Below, piece by piece: positions 25,373 to 39,696 of a stretch of 64,000 bases of DNA (its first letter is position 1; each line of letters begins with the position of its first letter). Made by a program: the position numbers and the translations under genes. The DNA is from Pterobdella sp. o SKG-2022 (taxonomy: Eukaryota > Annelida > Clitellata > Hirudinida > Piscicolidae): positions 32,656,956 to 32,720,955 of the forward strand of contig OZ038320.1 in assembly GCA_964035795.1 (NCBI GenBank), in the 5' to 3' direction. The notes under the pieces were generated by a model. It did no database searches, was not told the origin of the DNA, and saw nothing but the letters and a program-made list of their open reading frames with translations.

Positions 25373-27461
25373 CTATTTCTTTGGTATGACGTTTTCGAGT
25401 GTTTATTTAATCTGATTATTATTTTTATTATTCTGTAAGCTTGACTTTTTATTATTCATATTTATTGTCATTTTATTCTTATTATTATTGCGTTATTGTT
25501 ATTATGACGACCATTATTGCTATTATTTATTCCTATTTCAACCATCCTTATCATCAAATTCAAAAAAAATATTTTATTTCATTATTTTCTTATTGAAATT
25601 TTTCGCCTGGAAGATTGTTTTTGTTTTGATTATTCACATTATTCTTAATTTTATTGAAACTTTCAATGTTTCCTGTTATTTCATTCTACGCGTTTATATT
25701 AATATGAAAAAAAATGGAAAAGATAATGAGAGTGTGAATAATAGAAATAACAAGGCAGATGATGACACTGAAGTTGATAAAAAAATTTTCTATTTTTAGA
25801 ACATGATTACGAATAATAAAAATAATAATAGTTTTTTACATGGTTAATAATAATAACTTCTCTTTTGAAAATGTTTATACGATTATTCACATTATGATTT
25901 TATTGTTGTTCTTATTGAGGTTATCTCCAATTATACTATTATCGCTATTATTAGTCATTTTATCATTATTTTATCGTTTATATTATTATTATTTTGGCTG
26001 TTTTCCTTATTAATATTATTATTTTTATTTTTAGTTTTCACTATTTTTATTATTATTGTTTTTGCTTCGATCATTGTTGTTATTATTATTTATTTTTTCA
26101 TTCTTATCATTATTATTTTTCTATTTGTATAATCTGATGATATGATTCGGCTTAGATCTACTTAGGTTGATTTAAGCTTATATATTTTTATGATATTATT
26201 CTTATTATTTCAATTTTCGAAAAATATTATTTCTGACATATTTCTTCTAGCTGAAAATATCTGCCTTAATGAAGAAAAAATTGAATTTTATCAAGCATTT
26301 GAAATAAAAATTATTGTTTTAATTAATGATACTTTTAATATTTTATCATATTTATTATTCATTATTTTTATGCGGAGTTGTTTTTCTTATATTTATTTCG
26401 GTTTTTAATCATTACGCTTATTTTTTTGTTATTTATTATGAATGTTATTGCTATGAACTTGTTTAATTCCATAGTCCAAACTAGTTTTATTATTATTATT
26501 ATTGCTATGTTTTTATTATTATATTTTTTTTAAATATTCTTTTAAAATTTAAATTATTTTCAATTTTTATTCAAACTTCAAATTTTTAATAACGACGATA
26601 AGTTATTTTTTGAATTTAATAAACTAAAACTGAAACTAATTGTGAAAAACAGCAGTGAAAAACAGCAAATGAAAAGACTAATACAAAATTGAATCAACAA
26701 AAAACAAAAATGAAAAAATAATAAAAACACGAAAACAACAAAAAAAACAACAGCAACAACAAAAATAACGACAGCAGCAACAAAAAAAAAACAACAGCAA
26801 CAACAAAAATAACAATAATAAATAAATTTTGAAATCTTATATGAAAGATATCCATTATTCGATTTTAAATATTATTTGATTATTGTGATTAAAAATCCAT
26901 TATTTCCATTATTTATGTTGTTGTTATTTTATTTTTTCTATTATCGTTTTTGTTGTTCACCTTATTTTTATTATTGATTTGTTTATGATAAAGAGCGAAC
27001 TGGTAATGATAATAACGTTTTATTGATATTCATATGATTATTTTTCAAATTTCTTTTTGTTGTTATTTCTATTCTTATTATTATTGTTACTATTATTATT
27101 CACATTATTATTTTTTATTTAATTTTTTTTTTAACATATTTCAATTTTTTTTGTTATTCTTTACTTAATTATATTTCATATTATATTATCATTGGTATTA
27201 GAATATTGATTCTGATCGAATGAAATTTTATATTTATTATATGTTCTAGCATAATTTTATTTTATAATTAGCGTCATTATTCATTGTTATTATGACCACT
27301 GTTTTTATGAAGATTATTATCGTAATGATTTTTAATTAGATCGATTGTAGGCCTATTATACCATTAATGAATTTTTAAACTATCATTAGTTTGAAACGCA
27401 AAAAAATAACCATAATAATAACAATATTACTATTTTTATTAGTTTTTCAGCTTACATCAAC
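25016..27461. other. Gene-free AT-rich stretch
   Basis: Contains (AAT)17 or so at 25317-25370 and otherwise degenerate ATT-type sequence. A CAACAA-rich stretch lies at 26730-26815. No coding, RNA or mobile-element signal seen. Confidence 0.6.
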
Positions 27462-27464
27462 CTT

Positions 27465-27502
<38 letters not shown>

Positions 27503-27520
27503 CATCATCATCATCATTAC
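27462..27520. repeat. (CAT)n microsatellite
   Basis: About eighteen ATC units with one CTC interruption. Confidence 0.95.
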
Positions 27521-28784
27521 TACCAACAAAAGATTAAATAAATATAATTATCTTTCAAATTTTTATTATATGTTAGCCTTCTTTCTAAATTATATTGTTC
27601 ACAATACTTTTATTCTTATTTATTATTTTCATATCATTGAAAATAATTATTGTTGTTGTAACTTTCAATACTTATTTTTTCTGTTATTTATATTATTATT
27701 ATTTAAATTATTATTATTTATATTATTGCTTCATTCTTATTTTTTGTATTATCATTATTGTTATTTCTATTGCTGTTACTTTTTATTATTGCTATGATTC
27801 TCTTTCTGTTGGTTGAGTGATTTATTTATTCTTTTTCTTTTTTTATACTTTTTATTATTCATTTATAATTTCTAATATATTTTTATTAATATTTATTTAT
27901 TATTATTTTTCCCATATTATCATTTATTTTTTTAATATTATATTTCAATTTATATTTTGACTTATTTTTCTGTATGAAAGAATTCCAAAAAAGTTATCAT
28001 TTTGATATTTATAATTTTTTTATCCAATATATTTAACTTCAACTTTTTTTTCTCAACTAAAAGTTTTTTCGGCGTTGAAAAGTTTTTTGAAACAAACTTT
28101 TGTTTTTTTATCTTATTAAAAATTAAAATTTCCAAGTGTTCCAGATGTTTTTCATTTTAATATGAAATTCATAATTTGGCAAATTATCACTTTTTAATTA
28201 CTAAGCTTTTTATTAATTTTTTTAAAACTAAAAAAAAAACTCATTCAATATTTTTCTTTTTATTATTTGCCTACTATTTTCTCACTGTCATTAGTTATCT
28301 TTTTCTTTTTTTTTTTACATTACGAAGATTATGATGATGTTGACGATGGGGAGCTTGATGACGGTAAAAAAGTAGAGAAAAGAGAAAAACAAGAAAAACA
28401 GATGAGAAAAAGAGAAAGGTATAACAGTGATGGTGATGAAAAAGACGATGATAATGATGATGGAACAAAATAAATGATTGCGATAATAATAGTGGAAATA
28501 ATGGAAAAAAATGACGATGAAGAGGATGAAGACGAAAAAGATGGAAAAAGATGGAAAAAATGAGAAAATGCTGAAAAAGGCTAAAAAAAATATGATGATA
28601 TTGATGGCGAAAATGAATAGAGAAAAACTTTGTGAAAAAAATGACGAAAAATAATAGTTATATTAATGATTTATATTATGCAGATGAAATGAAAGAAGAA
28701 GATGAAGAGGAAAAGAAGAGTGGTGAGGATGGTGATGATGATAGGGTTGAACGCATGAAATTGATATCAGTGTGTGAGGATGTC
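27521..28784. other. Composition boundary, T-rich to purine-rich
   Basis: The plus strand is T-rich to about 28250 and A/G-rich with gatgatgaag words after about 28320. No gene recognised. Confidence 0.55.
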
Positions 28785-28985
28785 AATGATTGTATAGTGA
28801 TGATGAAGATGATGGTTGTAATGATGATGATAACGATGAAGATGATGGTTTTGATGATGATGAGGATGATGGTTGTGATGATGACGATGAAGATGATGGT
28901 TTTGATGATGATGAGGATGATGGTTGTGATGATGACGATGAAGATGATGGTTTTGATGATGATGATGATGATAAAGATGACGGTT
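28785..28985. repeat. GATGATGAG minisatellite, about 54-bp unit
   Basis: A unit running gatgatggttttgatgatgatg then aggatgatggttgtgatgatgacg is repeated about three times. Acidic and poly-Met ORFs cross it in alternative frames. Confidence 0.85.
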
Positions 28986-29224
28986 ATGAAGAATGTTTAT
29001 GATAATGATGAAACTATTGATGGAATGAAAAAAAAGACTAATGAGAAAGATAGCGAAAATGGAAACACGAAAAGTTTAAGCAAAAGAAATCAAATTATAT
29101 TCTAATAAAACTAAAAACAAGGACAAAAATAACAAACAAACAAAAAAACAAAATCAACAAAATGAGAAAAAAATAATAATGAGGTTGATTATGTGAATTG
29201 AGTGAGTGTGGTGAAGATGGAGAG

Positions 29225-29322
29225 GCAACAGAAGTTAAAGATGATGAGAAGGATGAAGTTAAAGATGATGAGAAGGATGAAGTTAAAGATGATGAGAAGG
29301 ATGAAGTTAAAGATGATGAGAA
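29225..29322. repeat. 24-bp repeat, four copies
   Basis: aagttaaagatgatgagaaggatg is repeated four times. Confidence 0.9.
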
Positions 29323-30929
29323 TAATTTTGGTGATTATGACGTAAAAGAAAGAAGAAAATGATGGTAGTGACAATGAATAAAAAAAAAGATGGAGACAAG
29401 ATTGGTAGAGATGATAATGATGGAGATGAAAAAGAGACAATGTTGAAATAATGATGATGGAAACAGAAAAATAAGAGAAAGGAAGGGCGAACATGATAAT
29501 GATAGATATAATGAGTAGAAGAAGAAAATAAAAAATGAAAGTGGTAATAAGGAGAAATTTTTTGACGCTGGTGAGAAAAAGGAGGGATAAAATAATGGAA
29601 AAACAGAAATAGCATAAAATGCTGAAAAAATGGATATAAAGAAGAGGGTGGTAAGATAGAAAATAAAGATGAAGTAAAAATGTTAAAACAAAAGAATAGT
29701 GACAATGAATAGTATGATATTAATTGAATCTTTTTTGTTTTTTCGAAGTGAACCGATTATGAAAAAAAGCAAAATGTGTTGAGCCTAAAAATTTTGATAA
29801 CTATTAAAAATGTCAAAAGTTTGACTAAAACTGAGTAGAATAGAACGATTATATGTACTATAAAAAATAAAAATAAAAGTAGTAAAGAAAAAAGTTCACC
29901 TCAAAGACCTAGCCAGGTTTCAAATGCCGTGCTTCAGTTGATGTTGCTTGCCACTTCTGAATAATAATAAAAAAAAATGGTTTGAAAAAATAATAAAAAC
30001 AATAATTGGAAAAATCATAATGAAGTGGCAATAATATAAAAGTAACATAAAAATTGAGACAACAAAAATTAAAAAAAGCTAATATACAGAAAACTATTTT
30101 TAGAATACATATTTAAATAATGATGGGAAGAGAATAAAACCTAATAATAGAATACTGGTGAATGAATGAGAATACAGATGGAAACATGCAATATTTGACG
30201 AAAAAGTTGCCCGTGTTGTTATAAAGGGGATACCATAACTACATATATATGTGGAAACATACAAAAGTATATATTTGAACACATACATGAATCCCCATAT
30301 ATATATATATATTATTATTTTTATTATTATTTTCTTTTTTATTTTTATGGTGATTCTCATTAATAATATTTATTTTTTTTTATTATCATTATTATTTTTT
30401 TATTTCTATTATTAGTAATGATGTTGCTATGTTATTGTTTTATTATACTTTTCTGTTTTATTTTTTTTCTTATTGTTATGACTATTTTTATTGTTATTAT
30501 TATTATTGCCGTTATTATTAATATAGAAATTATTCTTATCACTGTCATTAATAATAAAAATAACAACGAAGTTGTTTTTATATTTCTAATTAATGTATTC
30601 CGCTTGATATTATTGTTATTTTTTGTTTCTATTATTTCAATTCATTTTTTTCTTGTCTTTGAGGTTATTATTTTGGTGGCGTTTATGATACTATTCTCAT
30701 AATGGTATTCTCATTATTTCATTTTTAATGGTCGTTGTTTTATCATTTTTATTAAAATATTAATAGTTTACTTGTTCATTAAGAGGTTAATTTTTTTTAA
30801 TTAGCTTAAAAAAACTAATTTTAAATTTAAGTAAATAAAAATTCACAAAAATTTTTTTTCGAGCTATTTTTTAATTGAGAAATACTTCAAAAGTTTCGTA
30901 TTATCGGCCAAAATAAAGCTACCCCAACT
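29323..30929. other. Gene-free stretch with one GC-richer island
   Basis: Mostly A-rich then T-rich after 30300, with (AT)8 near 30296-30312. At 29893-29959 a less AT-rich island is flanked on the minus strand by an acceptor-like attattcag and a donor-like gtcttt. It encodes KWQATSTEARHLKPG before a stop. It could be a lone exon or a small RNA, and the evidence is weak. Confidence 0.35.
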
Positions 30930-31482
<553 letters not shown>

Positions 31483-32815
31483 CTATGAGTCTTACTACCT
31501 CTGCTTTTATTGCGAATATAAAAAGAATAATATTTTCGGAATAAAAACATCCTCTTCCTTTCCTACATCACCATACTCATTATTATTATCATGGACATTA
31601 TCATTATCATCTCTCCCTACAGCTTCTTCGTCATCATCATTATCATCTTTCTTTTATTTCTACTCTTCATCATCTTTCACATAAAAAATTTGTATTATAA
31701 AAACATTTTCAAGTTAAAATGATAGAAAATAAAAATATTTTCAACTAAAAAAGTTTTTATGATAAAAATAGAAAAATATTTTCAACGCAGAAAAAAATTG
31801 ATCAATAAAAAAACAAAAAAATGATAAAATAATAACAACAAAAATAATTACAACGATAAATAAATAATAATAAAAAAAATTTTTATAAATTGAAAATAAA
31901 ATGAAAAAATAATTATTATTTTGAGAAATGAAAGAAAAATTTGAAATTATTTTGAAAAATAGAATAGAAAAAAAAAGAATCATATTAGATAGAAAAAAAA
32001 AAGCTAAAATAATAATAAATCATCTGAAGAGGATAATATTAAAAAGAATGATAATAAAGCAAGCAATAAAAATAAAAATAAGAATAAAAATAATAATAGG
32101 AACAACAATAAGAGTAAAACATTAAAATCAAAATTTTAATGAAATAAAACTCTAATTTGAGTAATTTCGAAATATGTTGATGTTAAAAATGAATTTTTCC
32201 AAATTATTTTTTTTTTTAAATTAAAAAAAAAACAATGAAAAAATATATTGTTTTTATGAATAATAAAATGAAAACAATAATAACGAAGAGGACAATAAAC
32301 AAAACAAAAAGAAAATTAGAAAACAATAACAACAACAATAAGATCGAACATAAAAAAACAATAACAATAAAAGCAAGATTAATAATAAAAATAAAAAGCC
32401 ATAATAAGAATAACAAGAAACTAATAAAAAAATATAATGGCGAAATAAAATATAAAAAAACAAGACTAATATAATAGTGTAAAAAAATATTATCATCATA
32501 GGTGTAATATTGAAAAAACTATATAATCATAAAAATAACAAATATAAGAATAAAAAAAACAAAAGCTCAAACAATAACAAAAATAGACATCAAAATTAAA
32601 ATCACAATAAAAACAATAAATAATAGGAAAAATAAAGCAATAATATCAATAAGAATAACAATAACCAAAACAACTATGATAATAATAAAAATAATAATAA
32701 TGGAGATAAAAATAAAAACAATATTTTATACATGTGTATGCTTTCTTTTCTAACGCACGCCATACAACCGTATATACCCTATACTGATAAATATATATAC
32801 ATATATGAGTGTGTG
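31483..32815. other. A-rich gene-free stretch
   Basis: AATAATAAA-type sequence. Several ORFs of 60-80 codons are Lys/Ile/Asn-rich artefacts. Confidence 0.6.
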
Positions 32816-32818
32816 TTA

Positions 32819-32888
<70 letters not shown>

Positions 32889-34255
32889 TTCAAAATTGAG
32901 TATTAGTGTTTTTGTATGTTTGTATCTTTGTCTTTTGTTTATTTAGTGTATATGGTTATATGTGCGTTTAGATGTGTTTTTATGTATGTGTGTGCGTGTA
33001 GCTCAATGTGCCTATGTGCGTTTGTACTTGGGTAAATGTGTTAGTTTATGCCTGTGTGTACGTGCGGATGTGTGTGCTTATGTATGTGTGTGTGCAAATA
33101 ATTGTTTGCTTATGCCCGTGTGTACGTGTAGACAATTTTGTATTTTTGGATGTGCAAAAAAATGTATGTGTTTATGTCCATGTGTGCTTTTGAGTAATTG
33201 TGTGTGCGTGTAGTCAATTGTGTATTTTTATGTATGTGTGATTGTCTGCTTATGTCGGTGTGTGAGTGGGAGATAAACCTTCATGTGTGCATGCATATAT
33301 CTCTGAATATTCTTATATTTGTTTGAGTGGATCTGTGTGTGTTTTTTTCTCTGTTGGTTTTTGTATGTATGTATGTGTATTTGTTTTTTCACTATCTTTT
33401 TGTGTATTTGCTTTTCTGTCTCATTGTTTTAAAAAATTTTTGCCTTGTGTCTATGTGGATCTGTGTTTGTGTTCATGTGTATTCTTACATGTATTCATAT
33501 ATATTTGTATATCTAGTTTTTGTCAATGTATGTGCAAATTCGTTTTGTATGTGTAAAAAATGTATGGTGTTTTGTCGATGTATGTGAAACAATGTGGATG
33601 TGTGTATGTGATAATATAGTGTTTATATGCGTTTGTGCGTGTGTTAAAAAAGATGGATTGATTGTGGATGGGTGGAGTTTGTGCTGTGCATGTGTTTGGC
33701 AGTGTATGTTTGTTTTGTTGTGTTTTCTATTTTTGTATATACCAACATGTTTATATGCACATGTGAAAACGTTTGCGTTTATTTGTGTTGATGTATATGT
33801 ATGTATGTGAGTGTTAATTTGGAGTCATGTTCTAGAACATGTTGTTTTTGGATGCTTATGTATGTGAGCACGTGGAATATTGTTTGCGCCTATATGTGTG
33901 TTTGTGTGCTTGGATGTATGTCCGTATGCTATTGCAGGTTTGAATGTGTTTTTTCAACTACTTTTTCGTATGTAGGGTGTTTGTATGTGGTTCTATATAT
34001 GTTTGCATACATGTGTTTTTGTGTGTGTATGTATATGTTGGTGAACTTGAAGATGTGTGTATGTATATGTTGGTGAACTTGAAGATGTGTGTATGTGATA
34101 AAAAGAACTTGTGTGATAAATATTTCGCATTTGTTTTTTGGTCGTTGTATATTTGTGTTGTTGTGTATGTGTGTGCGTGTGTTTTCATTTGTTATGATTG
34201 TACTTGAGTTGGGTGTGTGTACGTGTGTGTATGTGGTTATGTGTGTGCATAAATA
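32816..34255. repeat. (TG)n and TG/TATG-rich domain
   Basis: A pure (TG)n run at 32820-32888 leads a 1.3-kb T/G-rich stretch with tgtgtatgtatat words. A 32-bp direct duplication (gatgtgtgtatgtatatgtt plus ggtgaacttgaa) lies at 34052-34085. The plus-strand ORFs are Cys/Val-rich shadows. Confidence 0.85.
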
Positions 34256-34934
34256 ATAATAAAAAAATAATGAAAAATAAACATAAGTATGAGTTTTTTG
34301 AAAACAAACATTTCGAAATGAAAAATAAAAAAAATAAAAATCTATAAAAAAAATGATAAACCTGAAAAAGCCAATCAAAAGAACTTTTATTTATTTTTTA
34401 TTCATGATCAAAAACCAAAAGTTTTAATCAAAAAATTATGCACAATCTTTTTTTGATTTAAAAAAAATGATGAGTTTCAAAGCAATAATAATAATAACAA
34501 TGGTGAAAAAAAATGGTAATAAAAACAATACAGTTGGAAAATATTTTAAAAATAACTACGACAACAAACTAGAAGTATACCTAAATGTACAAAACAAGAA
34601 TAACAAAAGAAAAACATAATAACGATTATGAAAAAGACTTAAAAAAGGACGTTGAGTCAATAGAAAATAATGATGAAATAAAAATTATATGATAAAAAAT
34701 TATAAAATAAAAATTTATTAATTTGATGAATAATTAATAAAACGTCAAAAAATAAAAAAGTGAAAATGAATGATATCGAAGAAAAAAAAGAAATAAATCA
34801 TAGCAACGTAATATGAAAATATCAAAAGTAATGCAATCTTCATAAAAATATAATCAGTTAATAAAAACAAAAAAAAGATTCTTGTATACAACCACTACCC
34901 CTACCACCCTCGCTTCTACCACTACCCCTACCAC
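34256..34934. other. A-rich gene-free stretch
   Basis: Degenerate AAT/AAA sequence with no coding signal. Confidence 0.55.
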
Positions 34935-34945
34935 TAACACCACCT

Positions 34946-34990
<45 letters not shown>

Positions 34991-35010
34991 ATAATAATAA
35001 TAATAATAAT
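34935..35010. repeat. (ACT)n then (AAT)n
   Basis: Fifteen or so ACT units pass directly into seven AAT units. Confidence 0.9.
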
Positions 35011-35174
35011 ACTACTACAACTACTATTACTACGAACGTCACTTTCATTTTGGTTATCATCCCTAAACCCCCATTTTCATCATCACTATCATCACTACTT
35101 GCCCTTCCATTCTTAACATCATGATGCTGACCATCATTCCAACCACTTTTATCTTTGCTAACTTTGAAACCATT

Positions 35175-35515
35175 ATGTTCATCACCATCCTTACTACTAC
35201 CACCATCACCATCATCATCATCATCCCCACAATAACTTCAACCATCATCATCATCATCATCACCACCACCACTACCACTACCTCCAACCTCATTCCTACC
35301 ATCATCATCATCATCACCATCCCCACACTCACTTCAACCATCATTATCATCATCCCCACACTCACTTCAACCATCATCATCATCATCCCCACAATAACTT
35401 CAACCATCATCATCATCATCATCACCACCATCACTACCACTACCTCAAACCTCATTCCTACCATCATTATCATCACCACCATCACGATCACTATCATCAT
35501 CATCTCCTCGATTCT
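35175..35515. repeat. CATC/ACC minisatellite with 162-bp duplication
   Basis: Blocks of tcatcatcatc alternate with ccccacaataacttcaacc or ccccacactcacttcaacc. The aataacttcaacc block at 35231 recurs at 35393, offset 162 bp. Confidence 0.85.
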
Positions 35516-36189
35516 ATTCCAGTGTGAAAAAATTTTGAATTCTAAAATAATTTCAAAATAGATTTTGTGGTCAAAACAAAAAAAATGAGAAAAAAATAAT
35601 TTGAATAAAATTAATAATCAAAAAAATAATTGCTTAAAATAAAAAAAACAATAAACTAATTAAGCAAAAATATAAGAAAAAAAGATAAAACCTTGGAAGT
35701 AAGAATATAATAAAAGAGCAATGAAACAGTATTGAAATAAATACTAGAAATAATTTGAAAACTTGAAGTAAATGATTTTTAAAATAATTTTATTATATTT
35801 TCAAAATTTCTCAATTTTTAAATAAAAAAACAGTAATAAAGAATAATAACAATAATAAAAATCGTGTTTTTTTAAGAAGAAATAAATAATAATGAAAAGA
35901 AAGTTAATTTAATGAATTTTATTTTTGTGAAAAAAAATAAATACAGAAAGTAATAACATTGGAATAAGAAAGTAGAATAAAATGATATTGAAAAATAATA
36001 ATAACAATAATCATCACCATAAATATTTTGAAGGTGATTATAGATAAAAACAAAATTGAACGAAAGTTTCTTATTCTTTTATTTTTCAATTATAATTGAT
36101 GATATTATACTTTTTTTACTTTTTTTTTGAATTTAGTTTTGTGCATTTTTTATTTATTTCGAATTGTATAAAAAATAGCAAAAGTGAAA
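35516..36189. other. A-rich gene-free stretch
   Basis: Homogeneous AAT/AAA-type sequence; nothing recognised. Confidence 0.55.
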
Positions 36190-37790
36190 CAAAAATTGAA
36201 AATCTAAATTGATAGATGAATGGATGACTGGATGATAGATGGAAGAAAGAAAGAAGGATAAAGAATGATAGATGGATGCTTGGATGAATGAAAGGATGAT
36301 TACATGAAAATGGATGGGTAAATAATGGATGACTGTTTGGAATGGTGGATGAATGCAAGGACAAATATATGAACGATGGATGGTAAGTGAATGGATGTTC
36401 AGGTGGATTGATGATAAAACGGTTAATGTTTCATGAATAAATACATGGAAAAAAATGGATGAGTGAATGAATGAATGTATAGATAAAAAAATGAAAAGAT
36501 GAACGGCGAATGAATAAAAAACGATGGGTGGATGGCTGAATGAAAAACCGCTAGATAGATGAATGAAGGAAAAACCAGTAGATGGATGAAAAAAAAGGTG
36601 GATGATGAATAGATGAGAATTATATTGAACACAGGGTGTATACGTGGATAAATGAAATGAATGAATGATATAGAAAAAAATAAATAAATTATTATGATGG
36701 ATGACAATAATAAATGATAGATGGATGGATGATTGAAATTTTGATAATAAAAGAATGTGTAATAGATGGAAGATAGAAAATGGATGAATGAAAGGGATGA
36801 ATAGATTGATATATGATTTAGTCAATGATTGGATCAATTAATATGATTAAAAAAGGGATGAATGATGGAACAAAATGGATAAATGTATGGATAAAACGAA
36901 CAGTTTATGGTGAAAATAGAAGATGGTTCAATCAATATAGGAATGAACGAATGGATTGCTGAAAGAATGACGAATGGATTGAAAGTGAGCTAAAAGAATG
37001 AATGAATAGATAATAGAATGGCAGAATGCATGGAAAGATGGATGGATGAATAAAATGGACTGAAAAAAAACTATACATTAAAAAGAAAATGTGAAAGATG
37101 AATAAAGAAAAAAGTAGGTGAGAGCTTTTGGGTAAAAATAATAAATGAATAAACGAATGTTTGAATGAAAAAAAAAAAAAAATTTGAAATATACACAAAC
37201 GAAAGTAAAAAAAGAAAACGAAGAAAATAATTGAGAAAAATGAAAAAGAAAACAGACGAAAAAAATGTAGGAAAAGCATTGAAACATATAAATAAGAAGG
37301 AAAAGAAGGAAGAGTAGAAAAACGGAAGAAGAAAAAGATGATCATCATGATGATGAATGGATGGAAAAATGAATAAATTAAGATGGATGGAAGAATGAAT
37401 AAATTAAGATGGATGGAAGAATGAATAAATTAAGATGGATGGAAGAATGAATAAATTAAGATGGATGGAAGAATGAATAAATAGACAAATAAAAGATTAA
37501 AAAAATTAATATATAGATGAAAGAAAAAATTGAAAGAAAGAAAGTCGGATGAATGAAAAAAAAACTAGAAACAAAATTATAGATAGATGAATGGATGGAT
37601 GAAAAAAAATATATAAAGATAGAAATGAGGAAATATGTAGGTGGGTGGGAAGATGCATTCGCAGATGGATGAGTGGGTGGATGAATGGAAGGATGGAGAC
37701 ATAAGTAAAATGATGGACAGAAAGACGGGTGAATGGATGAATAAACTAATAAAAAAGGAAACATGAATGAGTAAGTAAATATTGAAATAA
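36190..37790. repeat. Degenerate ATGG/GATG tract with 26-bp repeat
   Basis: Plus strand full of gatggatgaatg words, the complement of the CATC sequence seen at 14-18 kb. At 37369-37482 a 26-bp unit (aatgaataaattaagatgg plus atggaag) is repeated about four and a half times. Minus-strand ORFs are His/Ser/Phe-rich shadows. Confidence 0.8.
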
Positions 37791-39136
37791 ATAAAAAATG
37801 AAAAAACAAAAAAAATAAAAATAAAATAATGAAAAAAATACAAAAATATTTAATAAATTTTGGAAAAAGAATTTTCAATTTTCATTGTTTTTGAAAAATT
37901 CTTTTTAACTTGGAAAATTAAATTTAACTTCAGGGTGTAAGAAAAAGCAGCACTTTGAAAAAATATATGAAAATAAATTTTGAACAGAAATGTAAACGAG
38001 TCAAATTTTGAAAAATATTTTGGAAATTTGACAATGATGCTAATATTCAAAATTAAAAAAGTTTAAAAATATTAAAAAAGAAAAAAAAGAAACATATAAA
38101 AATATTAAAAACGAAAAAATAGTGAAAAAAAGAGAAAAACAATAAGATCCGCAATATAAAAAAAATAATAATTTACGATGAAGCGAATATTTGCCGTAAT
38201 AAAAATTATAGTGGTGATGATAATGATGGGGGAGGATGATAATGATGTCGACTATAATAATGATTGCTATAATTATAGACATGGTGGTAATGATGAAGAT
38301 GAGTGGAAAAGAAAGAAAAAAAGTGAAAAAATTTTTTTTTATTCTTGATCAAAAACTTTATTTCTTAGTTTTATACTTTTTATACAAATTTTTGATAATA
38401 ATTAAAATACAAAAAAGCTTAAAGAAAAGGGATAAAAAATGTAACTGCAAAATTTCTAATATTGAAGACAACAAAGACAATAAAATAAAAAATTAAAAAA
38501 GTGGCAAAAAAAATTCTAAATAAAAAGAAATTGATGATATTAGAAAAAAAGAAAAATGCCAAAAACAGAATAATGCAAAAAAAGTCTAAAAAGTCAGAAA
38601 ATGAAAATGATTGTGAAAATGAAAAAAAAGATGAAAATAATTATTATAGAAAAACAAAAAAATTTCGAGAAAAACGTGAAAAATATTAAAGAAAATAAGA
38701 GTGAGGAATGGAGGAAGAAAAAAGAAGGAGAGAAAATAAAGGAGAGCTGAGAGATAAAAAAAAAAAGAGAGGATAAGAAAAAAGGGATAGAAGGAAAAAC
38801 ATCAATAATATAAAAAGTTTTATTTTTATAAAAAATAAAATAAAAAGCTTCTGTAAAAAAATCGATAAAAAAAAATAAAAAAATACATAGGAGGAAATAA
38901 TGAAACCGAAAAAAAAATAAGCAGTAAAAATAAATCGAAATAAAAATAGAATAAAAAACTGAGATGGTGTGGTAGAAAAAATAAAAATAAAGCTAATTTA
39001 TTTTTATTATTAATGTAATAATAATGAAAAATAAATTAGCTGGTGGTGAATAATAGTGAATTTTTATCTTTATAATTTTGCTTTAATAAAAAGAAGTGAA
39101 AAGCTGAAAAACATTTTGGTGGCTAAAGTTCAAAAA
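37791..39136. other. A-rich gene-free stretch
   Basis: AAAAAT/GAAAA-type sequence with short Lys-rich ORFs only. Confidence 0.55.
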
Positions 39137-39696
39137 TTATTTAATATAGTGATTAATTATTTAATATAGTGATTAATTATTTAATATAGTGATTAATTAT
39201 TTAATATAGTGATTAATTATTTAATATAGTGATTAATTATTTAATATAGTGATTAATTATTTAATATAGTGATTAATTATTTAATATAGTGATTAATTAT
39301 TTAATATAGTGATTAATTATTTAATATAGTGATTAATTATTTAATATAGTGATTAATTATTTAATATAGTGATTAATTATTTAATATAGTGATTAATTAT
39401 TTAATATAGTGATTAATTATTTAATATAGTGATTAATTATTTAATATAGTGATTAATTATTTAATATAGTGATTAATTATTTAATATAGTGATTAATTAT
39501 TTAATATAGTGATTAATTATTTAATATAGTGATTAATTATTTAATATAGTGATTAATTATTTAATATAGTGATTAATTATTTAATATAGTGATTAATTAT
39601 TTAATATAGTGATTAATTATTTAATATAGTGATTAATTATTTAATATAGTGATTAATTATTTAATATAGTGATTAATTATTTAATATAGTGATTAA
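39137..39696. repeat. Perfect 20-bp satellite, about 28 copies
   Basis: The unit ttaatatagtgattaattat is repeated about 28 times head to tail with no visible substitution or indel. The last copy breaks off at gattaata. The flanks are ordinary AT-rich DNA. Confidence 0.98.

Noticed and set aside
28632..29105. 157-codon Met/acidic ORF
   Set aside because: Mostly GATGATGAG repeat read in one of three open frames; no conserved island.
39137..39696. CRISPR-like array of 20-bp repeats
   Set aside because: The repeats are directly adjacent with no spacers, and the locus is eukaryotic.
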